Assembly (NCBI GenBank): GCA_045587205.1
Contig: JAZNBV010000074.1
Span: 1 to 64,000, forward strand
DNA from: SIG78 sp045587205
GTDB taxonomy: Bacteria; Verrucomicrobiota; Lentisphaeria; Victivallales; Victivallaceae
Reading direction: 5' to 3'
DNA length: 64,000 bases
The notes beneath the pieces were generated by a model. It was given only the letters and a program-made list of their open reading frames with translations. It was not told where the DNA came from and made no database searches. The number at the start of each line of letters is the position of its first letter. Position 1 is the first letter of the stretch. Shown here piece after piece: positions 1-8,158 of this stretch. Position numbers and translations under genes: made by a program.

Positions 1-41
1 AAAGGTTGCTGCAAACTTTTTTAAGGTTTTGCAACAACCCC
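1..41 (-). terminator. Putative intrinsic terminator after carB, copy of a dispersed element
   Basis: Read on the minus strand, imperfect inverted repeats (GTTGC/GCAAC and AAAC/GTTT) end in a short T-run about 20 bases past the carB stop. Its reverse complement matches 19081-19121 at 40 of 41 bases. It touches the window edge, so its full extent is unknown. Confidence 0.6.
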
Positions 42-60
42 AACTTTTATCAGCTTATTA

Positions 61-3000
61 TCACTTGCCGGCCTGATATTCCTGCAGCGATTTGACTGCG
101 TTTTCGCCCTGTTTGGCATCGCGGATCCCCGCCACGGTGGCACTGGCTGCCGCCATTGTGGTCATATAGGGTATCTTGTACTGGATCGCCATCATACGGA
201 TAAAGCTGTCATCGACTTTGCTGGCTCTGCCGAGCGGAGTATTGATGATCAACTGTACCGAGCGGTTCTTGATCAGATCGCTGATGTTCGGACGGCCCTG
301 ATTGAGTTTGTACACTTCATCGGCTTTGACACCGTTATCGTTCAGGAACTTGGCAGTTCCGTCAGTAGCCACGATCTTGAAACCCATATCCGCCAGATCT
401 TTTGCCACCGGCAAAAGGTTCTTGCGTTCGCCTTCAGCCACGGTCAGCAATGCCACACCTTCCAGCGGCAGTTCGGCACCGGCCGCCTGCTGTGCTTTGT
501 AGTAGGCAAGTCCGAAGCTGCCGGCAAGCCCCATAACTTCGCCGGTAGCTCGCATTTCGGGGCCCAGGATCGGGTCAACTTCAGGGAACATATTGAAGGG
601 GAACACCGCTTCTTTGACGCCTGTATAGCTGCGATCCTTGCGCTTGAGCAGATCTTTGTATTCAGAAAGTTTATGTCCGAGCATCAGATTGGTCGCCACG
701 CGCGCCAGCGGTACACCGGTGACTTTGGCAACCAGCGGCACGGTACGCGATGCGCGCGGATTGGCTTCAATGATGTACACTTCACCGTCGCAGACTGCGA
801 ACTGCACGTTCAGAATACCAACCACCTTGAAGTCGCGGGCGATAGCCGCCGCCTGATCTTCGATCTTCTTGAGGATATCTTCGCTCAATGTCACCGGCGG
901 AATAGTGCACGCCGAGTCACCGGAGTGGATACCGGCAAGTTCGATGTGTTCCATAACTGTGGCAACAAAGGTATCTTCGCCGTCAGAGAGAGCATCGACT
1001 TCAGTTTCAATAGCATTGCCGAGGAAACGGTCGATCAGCATCGGGTATTCCGGACTGACCTGCAGCGATTCCACGGCGTATTTCACCAGAGTGGGTTCAT
1101 CGTAGATGACAGCCATACCTCTGCCGCCCAGCACAAACGACGGACGCACCATCACCGGATAACCGATCTTGCGCGCAAGTTTCACAGCTTCATCCAGCGA
1201 AGTGGAGGTGCCGCTTTCCGGCTGCTTGATATTCAAAGCGATCATCCGTTCGCGGAAATATTCGCGGTCTTCCGCCAGACGGATACCTTCCGGCTGGGTA
1301 CCGATGATGTTCATACCCAGATCTTTGAGTTCCTGGGCAATGTTCAGCGGAGTCTGACCGCCGAACTGCACGATCACACCTTCGGGCTTTTCTTTATTGT
1401 AAATGGCAATCACATCTTCCACGGTAAGCGGCTCAAAGTAGAGTTTATCGCTGGTATCGTAGTCAGTGGATACAGTTTCCGGGTTGCAGTTGACCAGCAC
1501 GGTTTCGTAACCGGCATCACGCAGAGCAAACGCCGCGTGCACACAAGTGTAGTCAAATTCAATACCCTGACCGATACGGTTCGGTCCGCCGCCGAGAATC
1601 ATAATCTTGCGTTTGTCGGAAACTTTCACTTCATCCGGACGGCCGGAATAGGTGCTGTAATAGTAGTCTTCGCCATTGCCGGTACCGGAAACCGGAACAC
1701 GGCAGTAGGTGGCAACGGCACCGGCCTTGATACGGCGGTCACGCACCATTGCTTCGGATACATTGAAGATCTTGCCGAGGTATTTATCCGAAAAACCGTC
1801 TTTTTTCGCCTGCACCAGCAGCGTATCATCCAGCGACATCCAGTTGCAGGAGGCCAGTTTCAGTTCCGACTGCGCCAATTCCCAGATCTGGGTCAGGAAC
1901 CATTTGCCGATCTTGGTGAGTTTAACGATTTCATCGACCGACACACCTTTTTTGAACGCTTCGTAGATTTGGAAAAAGCGTTCACTGGAGGGTGTACGGA
2001 TCAAGTCCTTGAGTTCATCGGCAGAGAGTTTTTCAAACTTTTTGACCATTCCCAGACCGGCACGGCCGATTTCCAGCGAGCGGATCGCTTTCTGCATAGC
2101 TTCTTTGAAGTTCGCACCAATGCTCATAACTTCGCCGACCGCCTTCATCTGGGTGCCGAGCGCATCCTTTGCCTGCGGGAACTTTTCAAACGCCCAGCGG
2201 GCAAATTTAACTACCACATAATCGCCCGACGGAGTATATTTATCCATCGAGCCATCGCGCCAGTAGGGCATTTCATCGAGTGTAACACCGGCAGCCATAC
2301 GAGTTGAAAGCACTGCGATCGGGCAACCGGTGGCCTTACTTGCCAAAGCACTGGAGCGGCTGGTACGCGGGTTGATTTCAATAACCGTAACTTCATCAGT
2401 CACCGGGTTATGGGCAAACTGCACATTGCAGCCGCCGATAACACCTACGGCATCCAGAATTCTGTAAGCATAGTCCTGCAGACGCGCCTGCAGGCTTTCC
2501 GGCACGGTCAGCATCGGCGCAACGCAGAAACTGTCGCCGGTATGCACCCCCATCGGGTCAACGTTTTCAATATAGCAGACGGTGATCTTTTTGCCGTTGG
2601 CATCGCGCATAACTTCCAGCTCAAGCTCTTCCCAGCCGGAAACACACTGTTCAACCAGCACCTGACCGATCAGACTTGCCGCCAGACCGCGCGCCATAAT
2701 GTCGCGCAGTTCCTCAACATTATAAACAATACCGCCGCCGGTGCCGCCCATTGTGTAAGCAGGACGCAAAACCACCGGATAACCGAGTTTATTGGCAATG
2801 GCTTCGCCCTCTTCCACGCTGGTTGCCGGTTCAGATGCCGCCACCGGTACTCCGATGGCTTTCATAGCATTTTTGAATTCAATACGGTCTTCGCCGCGTT
2901 TGATGGCTTCCAAGTCCACGCCGATGACTTCCACATTGTACTTTTCCAGGATACCTTCGTCGTGCAGAGCGATCGCCAGATTCAACGCAGTCTGTCCGCC

Positions 3001-3270
3001 CAGGTTGGGCAGCAGGGCATCGGGCTTTTCGCGGACAATGATCTTTTCCAGACTCTGAACAGTAAGCGGCTCGATGTAGGTATGATCCGCCATACCGGGG
3101 TCGGTCATAATTGTCGCCGGGTTGCTGTTGGCCAGCACGATTTCGTACCCCAGATTGCGGAGCGTTTTGCACGCCTGGGTACCGGAGTAGTCGAACTCGC
3201 AGGCCTGCCCGATGATGATCGGACCGGAACCAATAATAAGAATCTTGTGAATGTCCTTGCGTTGAGCCAT
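61..3270 (-). CDS. carB: Carbamoyl-phosphate synthase large subunit
   Basis: Makes carbamoyl phosphate from bicarbonate, ammonia (delivered by the small subunit) and two ATP, for arginine and pyrimidine synthesis in the cytoplasm. The 1069-residue product matches the usual length (E. coli about 1073). Both homologous halves are visible: the N-terminal half begins KILIIGSGPIIIGQACEFDY and the second half has the parallel MILGGGPNRIGQGIEFDYTC, each followed by an ATP-grasp domain (the first with the glycine-rich GGTGGG loop). The C-terminal roughly 130 residues form the MGS-like allosteric domain. The start at MAQRKDIHK was chosen over an in-frame start 87 bases upstream because homology begins there and an AGGAAAG ribosome-binding site precedes it. 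No carA lies in the window, so the subunits are encoded apart. Confidence 0.97.
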   Translation of the reverse strand: MAQRKDIHKILIIGSGPIIIGQACEFDYSGTQACKTLRNLGYEIVLANSNPATIMTDPGMADHTYIEPLTVQSLEKIIVREKPDALLPNLGGQTALNLAIALHDEGILEKYNVEVIGVDLEAIKRGEDRIEFKNAMKAIGVPVAASEPATSVEEGEAIANKLGYPVVLRPAYTMGGTGGGIVYNVEELRDIMARGLAASLIGQVLVEQCVSGWEELELEVMRDANGKKITVCYIENVDPMGVHTGDSFCVAPMLTVPESLQARLQDYAYRILDAVGVIGGCNVQFAHNPVTDEVTVIEINPRTSRSSALASKATGCPIAVLSTRMAAGVTLDEMPYWRDGSMDKYTPSGDYVVVKFARWAFEKFPQAKDALGTQMKAVGEVMSIGANFKEAMQKAIRSLEIGRAGLGMVKKFEKLSADELKDLIRTPSSERFFQIYEAFKKGVSVDEIVKLTKIGKWFLTQIWELAQSELKLASCNWMSLDDTLLVQAKKDGFSDKYLGKIFNVSEAMVRDRRIKAGAVATYCRVPVSGTGNGEDYYYSTYSGRPDEVKVSDKRKIMILGGGPNRIGQGIEFDYTCVHAAFALRDAGYETVLVNCNPETVSTDYDTSDKLYFEPLTVEDVIAIYNKEKPEGVIVQFGGQTPLNIAQELKDLGMNIIGTQPEGIRLAEDREYFRERMIALNIKQPESGTSTSLDEAVKLARKIGYPVMVRPSFVLGGRGMAVIYDEPTLVKYAVESLQVSPEYPMLIDRFLGNAIETEVDALSDGEDTFVATVMEHIELAGIHSGDSACTIPPVTLSEDILKKIEDQAAAIARDFKVVGILNVQFAVCDGEVYIIEANPRASRTVPLVAKVTGVPLARVATNLMLGHKLSEYKDLLKRKDRSYTGVKEAVFPFNMFPEVDPILGPEMRATGEVMGLAGSFGLAYYKAQQAAGAELPLEGVALLTVAEGERKNLLPVAKDLADMGFKIVATDGTAKFLNDNGVKADEVYKLNQGRPNISDLIKNRSVQLIINTPLGRASKVDDSFIRMMAIQYKIPYMTTMAAASATVAGIRDAKQGENAVKSLQEYQAGK

Positions 3271-3401
3271 TTTTAACCTGACTTTCCTTAAAATGATATG
3301 TTCTGTATGTAAAAAATCTTCAAATATCTCTCGCAAAAGTGTCCGGAACCCGCACACAAAAAAACCGCCGCGATCAAATCAAATCCGGCAAGCCACTTGT
3401 T

Positions 3402-3430
3402 AATATACCATCTTAAACGACTTTTTTCAA
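3402..3430 (-). promoter_or_regulatory. Putative carB promoter
   Basis: On the minus strand a TTGAAA -35 (3425-3430) is followed after 17 bases by TATATT (3402-3407). This leaves an untranslated leader of about 120 bases before carB. No recognisable riboswitch was seen in the leader. Confidence 0.55.
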
Positions 3431-3470
3431 GCCGTCTATACAATGTTTTGCAAACTTTTCGCAAAATTCA

Positions 3471-3500
3471 TTGGCAAGCGGCGTTCCGGTGTTGTATATT
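3471..3500 (+). promoter_or_regulatory. Putative recQ promoter
   Basis: TTGGCA (3471-3476), an 18-base spacer and TATATT (3495-3500), about 33 bases before the helicase start. It is back to back with the carB promoter. Confidence 0.5.
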
Positions 3501-3532
3501 GAGTAAATGATCAACCGGGAAAATATCTTTTT

Positions 3533-5953
3533 ATGAATACATCTTCTGCAAAAATCACAGATGAACAACTCAAAGCGGCACTGAAACACTTTTTCGGTTT
3601 CGACGACTTTCTTGACCACCAGCAAGAGGTGGTGAAAGCCGTTGTTTCCGGCAAAGATTATTGCGTGATAATGCCCACCGGAGCGGGTAAATCGCTTTGT
3701 TACCAGCTGCCGGTACTGTTGAATGGCGGCTACGGCATTGTAGTATCGCCGTTGATAGCCCTGATGAAAGATCAGATAGACTCTCTGCGCAGCAAATCCA
3801 TTGCCGCCGCCGCGATCAACAGTACGATCACTCCGGCGGAGCAATATGCCATTCTGAAGCTGGTTGCCGCCGGAACTGTAAAAATACTGTATGTGGCTCC
3901 GGAGCGTTTTTCGACTGAAAACTTTATGAGTTTTGTGCAGAAAAATCCACCTTCAATGCTGGTAGTGGATGAAGCACACTGCATCAGCCAGTGGGGTCAC
4001 GATTTCCGTCCTTCGTACTCGCAGCTGGGAATGATCGCGCAAAAGCTCAATATTCCACAGGTATGCGCGTTTACCGCCACTGCCACCCCCCGGGTACGCG
4101 AGGACATAAAAGAGCAGCTCCGGCGCCCGGATATGCAATATTGTGTAGCCGGATTCAAGCGACCCCACCTTTCGTTCAAAGTTCTGGAATGCCGTGGCAA
4201 TGAAGAAAAACTTGCAGCAGTCAGGGAACTGCTTGCCCAGAGTGTCAATGGTGCGTCGATCATATACGCTGCCACCCGCAAACAGGTCGATGAACTTACC
4301 GGGGCATTGGATATTTTGGGCTATCACGCCGGAATGACTGATGAAGAACGCACCGCAGTGCAAAATGAATTTATGAGTCAGCCGCAACCGGTTCTGGCGG
4401 CAACCAATGCTTTTGGTATGGGTATTGACCGCAGTGATGTGAGGCGCGTTATTCATTACAATATAACCAGTTCGCTGGAAGCGTATTATCAGGAAGCCGG
4501 CCGCGCGGGGCGCGATGGGGAGCCTTCAGAATGTATATTGCTTTTCAGCTACGGCGACCGCTATGTGCAGGAATTTCTCATTGATATGAGCAATCCGCCG
4601 CCGGATCTCTTGAAAAGACTTTACAAATATCTGGTCAGACAGAGCGAAAAAAATCCGGATGCGGATCTGGAATTTGCCCCGAAAGATCTGGCAACTGTGC
4701 TGGATGCCAGAAACGATTCACAAATATACAGCGCATTGCGTGTGCTGGAACATTATCAGAAACTCACCCGAACCGGCCGCAGCGACAGTACCGGCACTCT
4801 GCAGCTGCGGGGCAATGCAACACTGCTTGAACAGATGCACGCTTCAGAAAAAAATCAGCGGTCGCGTTTCATACATCGGGTATTATCAGAATACGGGCTG
4901 ACTTCTTTCCAGACCACATTTCACGATCTGGCATCGCTTACAGGGTTGAATTACGATCAATTGCGGCGGGTGATGAATTTTCTTAACGGCGATACTCTGG
5001 CGTGGCAGCCGGCTCCGGGCAGCGGATTACTGCGCCTGACTGATTTGAGCGAGAAGGAACTCGATATGGACTTTTCGGCGCTGGAACGCAAACGCGCCTT
5101 TGAAAACGGCAAACTTGAAGATGTCATAGCCTACGCCCAAACCCGCAGTTGCCGACAGGCGGCATTGATCGGTTATTTCGGAGAAAACAGCCACTCCTGG
5201 CAGTGCCGATGCTGCGATAACTGCGACAAATCATTGCAGCTGCAGGGCAGAATGCGCGAACTCTCGCCGGATGAACTTGACGGTGTGGTATCCATCCTGG
5301 AGTGCGTACGGCGTTTCAACGGCAGATTCGGCAGAGGCAAATTAAGCCTGATCCTCTGCGGAGCACGACGCTCGGAAATACTTAATCTGAATGTGCAAAA
5401 CAGTTCGCATTTCGGGGTGTTGCGCTCCTGGAAACAGGAGCAACTGCTCGATTATCTGCGGGCATTGGAAAAAGCCGGGTTTCTGCGTGCCACGGATAGC
5501 GAATACCCCTGCATAATGCTTACCTGCGCCGGCGAGGATTTTATCGATTCGCCGGAAAATATTTCGCTTGAGTTGAAAAATATTCCGGAAAAAGGATCAC
5601 CATCCAGATCCCCGGCCAGAAAAAAATCATCTCCGGTCAAAAGAAGCGGCGAAACCGTTTTTCCCTCCCCCGCGACCGGAAAATCATCTGCCGGCGACCG
5701 CCGGTTGTTTGAACGCGCCGGATTGCGTGATGAATTGCGCTTACTTCGCAAAGAAAAAGCTGAAGAAATGCAAGTCAAAACTTTTCAAATCTTCAGCGAT
5801 GCAGTGCTGGATGAACTTGTATTGCGTATGCCTATATCTGTGGAAGAGTGTGCCCGGATAAAGGGGATTTCCCCACAGAAAGCGGAACAGTTGATGAGCG
5901 ATTTTATTGAACTTATCAAGCGTTACCGCCGGGAAAACCTGCTTTGCAGTTAA
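3533..5953 (+). CDS. recQ: ATP-dependent DNA helicase RecQ
   Basis: A 3'-5' superfamily 2 helicase for recombination and fork repair. Walker A is PTGAGKS (Lys53), the DEAH box is at residues 146-149 within VVDEAHCISQWGHDFRPSY, motif III is FTATATP, and motif VI is YYQEAGRAGRDG. The RecQ-C-terminal zinc site appears as Cys-rich CRQAALIGYF...WQCRCCDNC around residue 540, followed by a winged helix. A helix-rich HRDC-like domain fills the last 90 residues after a basic, Ser/Pro-rich linker. At 806 residues it is longer than E. coli RecQ (609). It converges with the next gene: the two stop codons overlap by 4 bases. Confidence 0.95.
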   Translation: MNTSSAKITDEQLKAALKHFFGFDDFLDHQQEVVKAVVSGKDYCVIMPTGAGKSLCYQLPVLLNGGYGIVVSPLIALMKDQIDSLRSKSIAAAAINSTITPAEQYAILKLVAAGTVKILYVAPERFSTENFMSFVQKNPPSMLVVDEAHCISQWGHDFRPSYSQLGMIAQKLNIPQVCAFTATATPRVREDIKEQLRRPDMQYCVAGFKRPHLSFKVLECRGNEEKLAAVRELLAQSVNGASIIYAATRKQVDELTGALDILGYHAGMTDEERTAVQNEFMSQPQPVLAATNAFGMGIDRSDVRRVIHYNITSSLEAYYQEAGRAGRDGEPSECILLFSYGDRYVQEFLIDMSNPPPDLLKRLYKYLVRQSEKNPDADLEFAPKDLATVLDARNDSQIYSALRVLEHYQKLTRTGRSDSTGTLQLRGNATLLEQMHASEKNQRSRFIHRVLSEYGLTSFQTTFHDLASLTGLNYDQLRRVMNFLNGDTLAWQPAPGSGLLRLTDLSEKELDMDFSALERKRAFENGKLEDVIAYAQTRSCRQAALIGYFGENSHSWQCRCCDNCDKSLQLQGRMRELSPDELDGVVSILECVRRFNGRFGRGKLSLILCGARRSEILNLNVQNSSHFGVLRSWKQEQLLDYLRALEKAGFLRATDSEYPCIMLTCAGEDFIDSPENISLELKNIPEKGSPSRSPARKKSSPVKRSGETVFPSPATGKSSAGDRRLFERAGLRDELRLLRKEKAEEMQVKTFQIFSDAVLDELVLRMPISVEECARIKGISPQKAEQLMSDFIELIKRYRRENLLCS

Positions 5954-6822
5954 AATACCTGCAATGTGAATTCCATAACGGTATTGCCGATGGCAACGCC
6001 GTTGGAATTCCTGCTGTTGGAAAACTCCAGACTCTCCACACTGCAGGTCAAAACCGTGCAGTCGGGTATCTCAAGATCATTGCCGTGAAGAAAATTGGCA
6101 CAAGCCATCAACCCGGCATCAGCAGCATCCCGGTATTCAGGCAGAAAACGCGCAGTAAGGGTGTAATGCAGTATGTGGGGGGCATTATTTGCCCAGACAC
6201 TGCATTTTTTCAATTTAAGAGCAAATGAGCCTTTTTCATTATTACCGAAAAAATCCATACACATTGTACGATCAGGTATGGCACCGAGTTTTTCTGCCAG
6301 CAAATTTATCAGATTGCGGGAAATATTCTTTATATCAGGAGTTTTTCTTGCCGGAACAGCTGCCGGAAGAGTACCGGCTTCAATTCTTTTGAAAAAACAT
6401 TTTTCAAGTTTATCAAACTCGCTGACAAAATCAAGTTTTAATGAATCCCCCTGCCCCCGCTGGCCGGATGTATGCCTGGCTGCAGTTATATATGCCTTTT
6501 CAAATTCATAGCCGCGCCGCCTCTTATCCACCGGGAAAAGCCGCAGGACAGCTCCGGATTCAAAGAGTTTATCCGCAAAATCGTCAAGTTCCAACTGTTC
6601 TCCGGCGATCAGATCCCAGAATATATCGGCGTTCTGCAGTACGGCACTGACTTGCAGATGTACAGATTTGACCTGTTTGCTCAATGGCGGCAGCCAGCCG
6701 TCGCGCCGGCGTTCAAGCGTTGACGGGGTAAGATTTATATTGATCTGGGCGCAACCGAGGTATTTGCCTTTGAACTCAAGGTGGAAATCACCGGATTCGT
6801 AAAATTTTTCTCTGTTGTTCAT
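5950..6822 (-). CDS. Hypothetical protein
   Basis: I do not recognise this 290-residue protein. It has no signal peptide or membrane segment and is mixed alpha/beta. Two halves look loosely repeated: each has a beta-rich stretch ending in an alternating hydrophobic strand (LKLDFVSEF near residue 130 and VMEFTLQVF at the C-terminus). That pattern, with repeated 'domain then strand' ends, faintly recalls phage tail-tube-like proteins, but no phage gene lies nearby, so this is only a guess. AAGGAAAA precedes the start. The gene stands alone, convergent with recQ and divergent from the peroxiredoxin gene. Confidence 0.75.
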   Translation of the reverse strand: MNNREKFYESGDFHLEFKGKYLGCAQININLTPSTLERRRDGWLPPLSKQVKSVHLQVSAVLQNADIFWDLIAGEQLELDDFADKLFESGAVLRLFPVDKRRRGYEFEKAYITAARHTSGQRGQGDSLKLDFVSEFDKLEKCFFKRIEAGTLPAAVPARKTPDIKNISRNLINLLAEKLGAIPDRTMCMDFFGNNEKGSFALKLKKCSVWANNAPHILHYTLTARFLPEYRDAADAGLMACANFLHGNDLEIPDCTVLTCSVESLEFSNSRNSNGVAIGNTVMEFTLQVF

Positions 6823-6911
6823 AAATATTTTCCTTATCTGAAAAAATGTTTTTTTGCGGGTCGTATTAAGAAAAATTTGTCAACTTTTGCGTAAGAACAG
6901 AAATTGACTGT

Positions 6912-6939
6912 TTGCAAATTTTACCGGTAATGTTATATT
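6912..6939 (+). promoter_or_regulatory. Putative promoter of the bcp operon
   Basis: TTGCAA (6912-6917), a 16-base spacer and TATATT (6934-6939), 42 bases before the peroxiredoxin start, which has its own AAGGGAG ribosome-binding site. Confidence 0.5.
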
Positions 6940-6980
6940 ATCACTGCAAAGTATGGACTCATTGATAAGGGAGCTGAATT

Positions 6981-7433
6981 ATGAATATCGGCGATATTGC
7001 ACCGGATATTGAATTGTTTGACAGCAATGGCAGCATCGTAAAACTGTCGGATTTCAGAGGCAGAAAAGTGGTTCTCTATTTTTATCCCAAAGACAACACG
7101 CCCGGCTGCACCCGTCAGGCGTGCGCTTTTGCGGATAATTATGCTGAATATAAAAAACGCAATATTGTCGTTATAGGTATAAGCAAAGACAGTGTTGACA
7201 GCCACCGGAAATTTGCCGGAAAATACAACCTGCCCTTTATTCTGCTTGCCGATCCGGAACTGCAGGCAATCAGATCATACGGCGTATGGCAGGAAAAAAA
7301 GCTTTACGGTAAAGTTTCAATGGGGGTAGTGCGTACCACATTTATTATCAGCGAAGAAGGCATAATTGAAGCAGTAATGCCCAAAGTCAAACCGGATACC
7401 AACGCAGCGGAAATTCTGGAAAAACTTGTCTGA
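6981..7433 (+). CDS. bcp: Thioredoxin-dependent peroxiredoxin, Bcp/PrxQ type
   Basis: Reduces hydrogen peroxide and organic peroxides in the cytoplasm. The 150-residue protein carries the motif KDNTPGCTRQAC, with the peroxidatic Cys43 and the resolving Cys48 spaced by four residues as in two-cysteine PrxQ proteins. Length is typical. The next gene starts 15 bases after its stop, so the two may be co-transcribed. In an anaerobe it would be an oxygen-exposure defence. Confidence 0.93.
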   Translation: MNIGDIAPDIELFDSNGSIVKLSDFRGRKVVLYFYPKDNTPGCTRQACAFADNYAEYKKRNIVVIGISKDSVDSHRKFAGKYNLPFILLADPELQAIRSYGVWQEKKLYGKVSMGVVRTTFIISEEGIIEAVMPKVKPDTNAAEILEKLV

Positions 7434-7448
7434 CAAAACTTTCGAACA

Positions 7449-8144
7449 ATGCTTGAATTTTTTACAATCAGGACTTTTCTGCTGCCGGCAGCAATTCTGG
7501 CACTCCTGCCCCTGACCGCTTTCTGCAATACGGAAAATTACTCCAAAAATGTCAAAGTACGCGGTCAGGTCTGGAAAAACAAGTACAAAGTTTCCATCGC
7601 CAAAGTACCGCATATCAAACAACGCAGCAGCAACTGCGTACCGGCAACCGTGGCAATGATTCTGCGCTACTACGATACAACTGTCGGGCAGAACAATCTG
7701 GCAAAGCTTTTCAAAACCACCAAAAAGGGAACCAATCTCCGCAATATGCTGCAGGGTTTTGCCCACAAAGATCTGCAGAAATTTTCCATAAAAGGATTTT
7801 ATGCAATGGATAAAACAGCTTTGCGGAAAAATTTCCAAGAGCAGTTCACCGGGTATCTGAAGGCGGGGCTTCCGCTTTTATGGAGCGTGGATATGCGTTT
7901 TGACCCGGTCAACCGCAGTCCCCGGGGGCATATGCGCGTAATCATCGGGTATTCTATTAAAAACAATAACATAACCCATATCATTTACCGCGATTCGTGG
8001 CTCGGAGGTTCCAACGGCGACACAATGGCCTTTGATAAAGCCGTGGATATGACCAAGGCAATATTTCTGATCACGCCCCGGGATCTGGATCCTGAAAAAG
8101 CCCCCCGGGTCAAACTCTCCGGCAAGGCTTCCGCCGCCCGGTAA
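7449..8144 (+). CDS. Secreted C39-like (papain-fold) cysteine peptidase
   Basis: A 231-residue protein with a hydrophobic N-terminal segment (about residues 8-26) consistent with export. The peptidase C39-type triad is visible: Cys in SSNCVPATVAMIL (about residue 59), His in RGHMRVIIGY (about 157), and Asp in YRDSW (about 177). Similar stand-alone C39 domains occur without an attached ABC transporter, and their substrates are mostly unknown. None of the processing partners (ABC exporter, double-glycine peptide) is seen nearby. No strong ribosome-binding site precedes it, which fits coupling to bcp. Confidence 0.8.
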   Translation: MLEFFTIRTFLLPAAILALLPLTAFCNTENYSKNVKVRGQVWKNKYKVSIAKVPHIKQRSSNCVPATVAMILRYYDTTVGQNNLAKLFKTTKKGTNLRNMLQGFAHKDLQKFSIKGFYAMDKTALRKNFQEQFTGYLKAGLPLLWSVDMRFDPVNRSPRGHMRVIIGYSIKNNNITHIIYRDSWLGGSNGDTMAFDKAVDMTKAIFLITPRDLDPEKAPRVKLSGKASAAR

Positions 8145-8158
8145 AACTGTAAAACAGT

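Noticed and set aside
673..2307. 544-codon plus-strand open frame inside carB
   Set aside because: It is antisense to a strongly conserved gene, is rich in His/Phe/Arg as expected of a shadow frame, and has no ribosome-binding site or recognisable domain.
3271..3357. N-terminal extension of carB by 29 residues
   Set aside because: Family homology begins at MAQRKDIHK, which has its own ribosome-binding site. The extension is leader sequence.
7449..8144. Bacteriocin-processing C39 peptidase with an export system
   Set aside because: No ABC transporter or double-glycine leader peptide is nearby, so only a stand-alone C39-like peptidase is supported.
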